Source: JAABVY01 sp964627935
GTDB lineage: Bacteria; Zixibacteria; MSB-5A5; JAABVY01
NCBI GenBank assembly: GCA_964627935.1
Contig: CAZVLB010000009.1
Coordinates: 62,001-126,000 of the forward strand
Reading direction: 5' to 3'
Length of the DNA stretch: 64,000 bases
Shown here: in pieces, positions 62,917 through 64,000 of the stretch
Layout of the letters: the number at the start of each line of letters is the position of its first letter
Numbering within the stretch: the stretch's first letter is position 1
Program-made: the position numbers and the translations under genes
The notes under the pieces: generated by a model
Databases searched by the model: none
What the model saw: the letters and a program-made list of their open reading frames with translations, nothing else
Told to the model about the DNA's origin: nothing

Positions 62917-63999
62917 TTAATCTCTTGATGTCAGCATTTTGCTTCTGTTTGTGCCCTGCGCTGTACCTTCAGGGTCGCCATGGACAATAAAGTTGATCGC
63001 TGTCTGCAGCAGGTCGGTTGCATATTCTGTATTATGCACGCCAAGCGAACGATCCTCGTATACAAACAGCCAGTTGAACACTGCACCGGCAGAGTCGGCC
63101 GAAACTGTAACGTCGGTGGGATGCGCATCATCAAGCAGACCGGCATCCACCAAAAGTGTTTCCAGGCTGTCCAGAAGACCCTCGATCTCAGACTGCACAC
63201 CCTCGGTCGTACCATCCCAGTCATAATCTTCATCCGCCATCAAATCGAAGGTGGAGACATCGCCATTATGGCAGTTGCTGGTATTACATCCGGTCTTGTT
63301 GATATGATCTTTGGCATCCTCCATCATCCAGCTGTGGCCGCCCAATGTCACATCAGCCGCATCGGACATATGGCAGTCGACACAACCGTTGACCGTGGCA
63401 TTGGTATGTGCGGAATTGTCATAATCGAAATCAGCATACTCATAGGCATTGGTACCGGCCAGCATATCGGCATGGTTGCTGTGATGCGGTCCCCAGCGCA
63501 GATCGAGTTCTGTGTCACCCACAATGTATTCATCGATATTGGCACGGCTCTGGTGGCAGGATGCGCACAGGTTGGAACTGCCCTTATCATAGCTGAAGCT
63601 GTTCATCAGCATAACAGCATCAGTTACCCGTACCGAAAGGTCTCCGCTGCTATGCGGTGCATGGCAGGTGAAACATCCGATAGCCGAGAAATGCTCACCC
63701 GAGGCAGACTCGCCTTCCAGGCTGGCCAGAAAACCCTCGGCTGTATGGCAGCGTTCGCAGGCCCCATAGAATGATGAATTAAGCCTGTTGCGGTCTGTGT
63801 TGTCCCCGGATGCATGCTTGGATACCATCCACTGCATCTCGGCTACTACCAGGCTGCGATCCTGATCGCCGTGACAGGCGAAACATGCCGTTGCATCGGC
63901 GGCCAGAGTACCCTCCGATTCGTTGACGATTTTGCGTTCACATCCGAACGCGAACATCATGGCCACCACAAGAACCATGATACTCAATATTGTTATCAA
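62917..63999 (-). CDS. Six-heme lipoprotein cytochrome c (start may lie outside the window)
   Basis: About 360 residues. A hydrophobic N-terminus ends in the lipobox FAFGC, so the mature protein is a lipoprotein. There are six heme-binding motifs: CFACH, CERCH, CFTCH, CASCH, CVDCH and the spaced CNTSNCH (CX4CH). Extra His residues could be distal ligands. The frame opens with TTG at 63999, one base from the edge, and lacks the positive residues of a typical signal, so the true start is probably upstream. Such cytochromes carry electrons in anaerobic respiration or extracellular transfer. The partner is unknown. Confidence 0.85.
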   Translation of the reverse strand: MITILSIMVLVVAMMFAFGCERKIVNESEGTLAADATACFACHGDQDRSLVVAEMQWMVSKHASGDNTDRNRLNSSFYGACERCHTAEGFLASLEGESASGEHFSAIGCFTCHAPHSSGDLSVRVTDAVMLMNSFSYDKGSSNLCASCHQSRANIDEYIVGDTELDLRWGPHHSNHADMLAGTNAYEYADFDYDNSAHTNATVNGCVDCHMSDAADVTLGGHSWMMEDAKDHINKTGCNTSNCHNGDVSTFDLMADEDYDWDGTTEGVQSEIEGLLDSLETLLVDAGLLDDAHPTDVTVSADSAGAVFNWLFVYEDRSLGVHNTEYATDLLQTAINFIVHGDPEGTAQGTNRSKMLTSRD

Positions 64000-64000
64000 T

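Noticed and set aside
1..64000. CRISPR arrays, transposons, integrases, tRNA or rRNA genes
   Set aside because: I saw no spaced repeat array, no transposase or integrase motif and no tRNA-like cloverleaf in the gaps. The accessory-looking operons carry no visible mobile-element marks.

Overview
The window is about 64 kb of roughly 50% GC bacterial chromosome. It is densely coding, with short intergenic gaps and many overlapping start and stop codons. The cell is Gram-negative: the window encodes a TolC-type outer-membrane factor, an OprO/P-like porin, a surface-antigen-type beta-barrel protein and a multiheme lipoprotein cytochrome. The gene mix (group 3b NiFe hydrogenase, N-type ATPase, GlgE pathway, homodimeric pyruvate dehydrogenase, PD40/beta-barrel protease) suggests a facultative or anaerobic heterotroph, perhaps of the FCB/Zixibacteria-like assemblage. 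That placement is a low-confidence guess from gene content only. I saw no rRNA, tRNA, CRISPR array, transposase or integrase.

Layout. 1-8046 (minus strand): an alpha-glucan/trehalose operon glgE - treS/maltokinase fusion - glgB - treZ, with treZ running off the left edge. 8047-8460: a divergent control region with a likely promoter and a perfect CRP-like palindrome. 8461-18478 (plus): a complete group 3b hydrogenase operon (beta, cyclic-nucleotide-binding protein, gamma, delta, alpha), then a maturation protease, a zinc-finger-less HypA, HypF, HypC, HypD and HypE; HypB is absent. 18579-23140: TolC-like and RND efflux genes without a periplasmic adaptor. 23297-23500: dodecin. 23605-31653: an N-ATPase operon in the order atpD-C-Q-[antiporter]-R-B-E-F-A-G; a CPA2-type cation/proton antiporter is embedded inside it.

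31874-42868: a stress/quality-control cluster with two three-BON-domain proteins flanking a metalloprotease/PD40/beta-barrel protein, a site-2 protease with CBS domains, HtrA, an Fpg-like glycosylase, an HPF-cold-shock fusion, DUF2267, DUF5335-like and DUF72 proteins, and RpiB. 42948-50517: aconitase, then (opposite strand, sharing one bidirectional terminator) aceE-aceF-lpdA. 50853-53517: a long nicotinamidase-like hydrolase and nicotinate phosphoribosyltransferase (NAD salvage). 53923-61523: a HutG-like ureohydrolase followed by a MarR-controlled run of GNAT, ornithine/alanine-racemase-like enzyme, sodium:solute symporter, M20 amidohydrolase and alanine racemase. 61575-63999 (minus): porin and a six-heme lipoprotein cytochrome c.

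How the parts fit (inference). Trehalose/maltose recycling into branched glucan, a bidirectional NAD(P)H-linked hydrogenase, a probable Na+-linked ATPase with its own antiporter, ribosome hibernation, and envelope proteolysis would together support survival of energy limitation or hypoxia. Several of these families (3b hydrogenase, M50-CBS protease, HPF) are also co-induced in the mycobacterial DosR dormancy regulon. The most unusual local signals are the antiporter inside the N-ATPase operon, the zinc-less HypA without HypB, two related intergenic hairpin elements at 23150-23195 and 31668-31717 with a compensatory base-pair change, an 85-nt structured element at 41009-41093, and the MarR-linked racemase/transport cluster.
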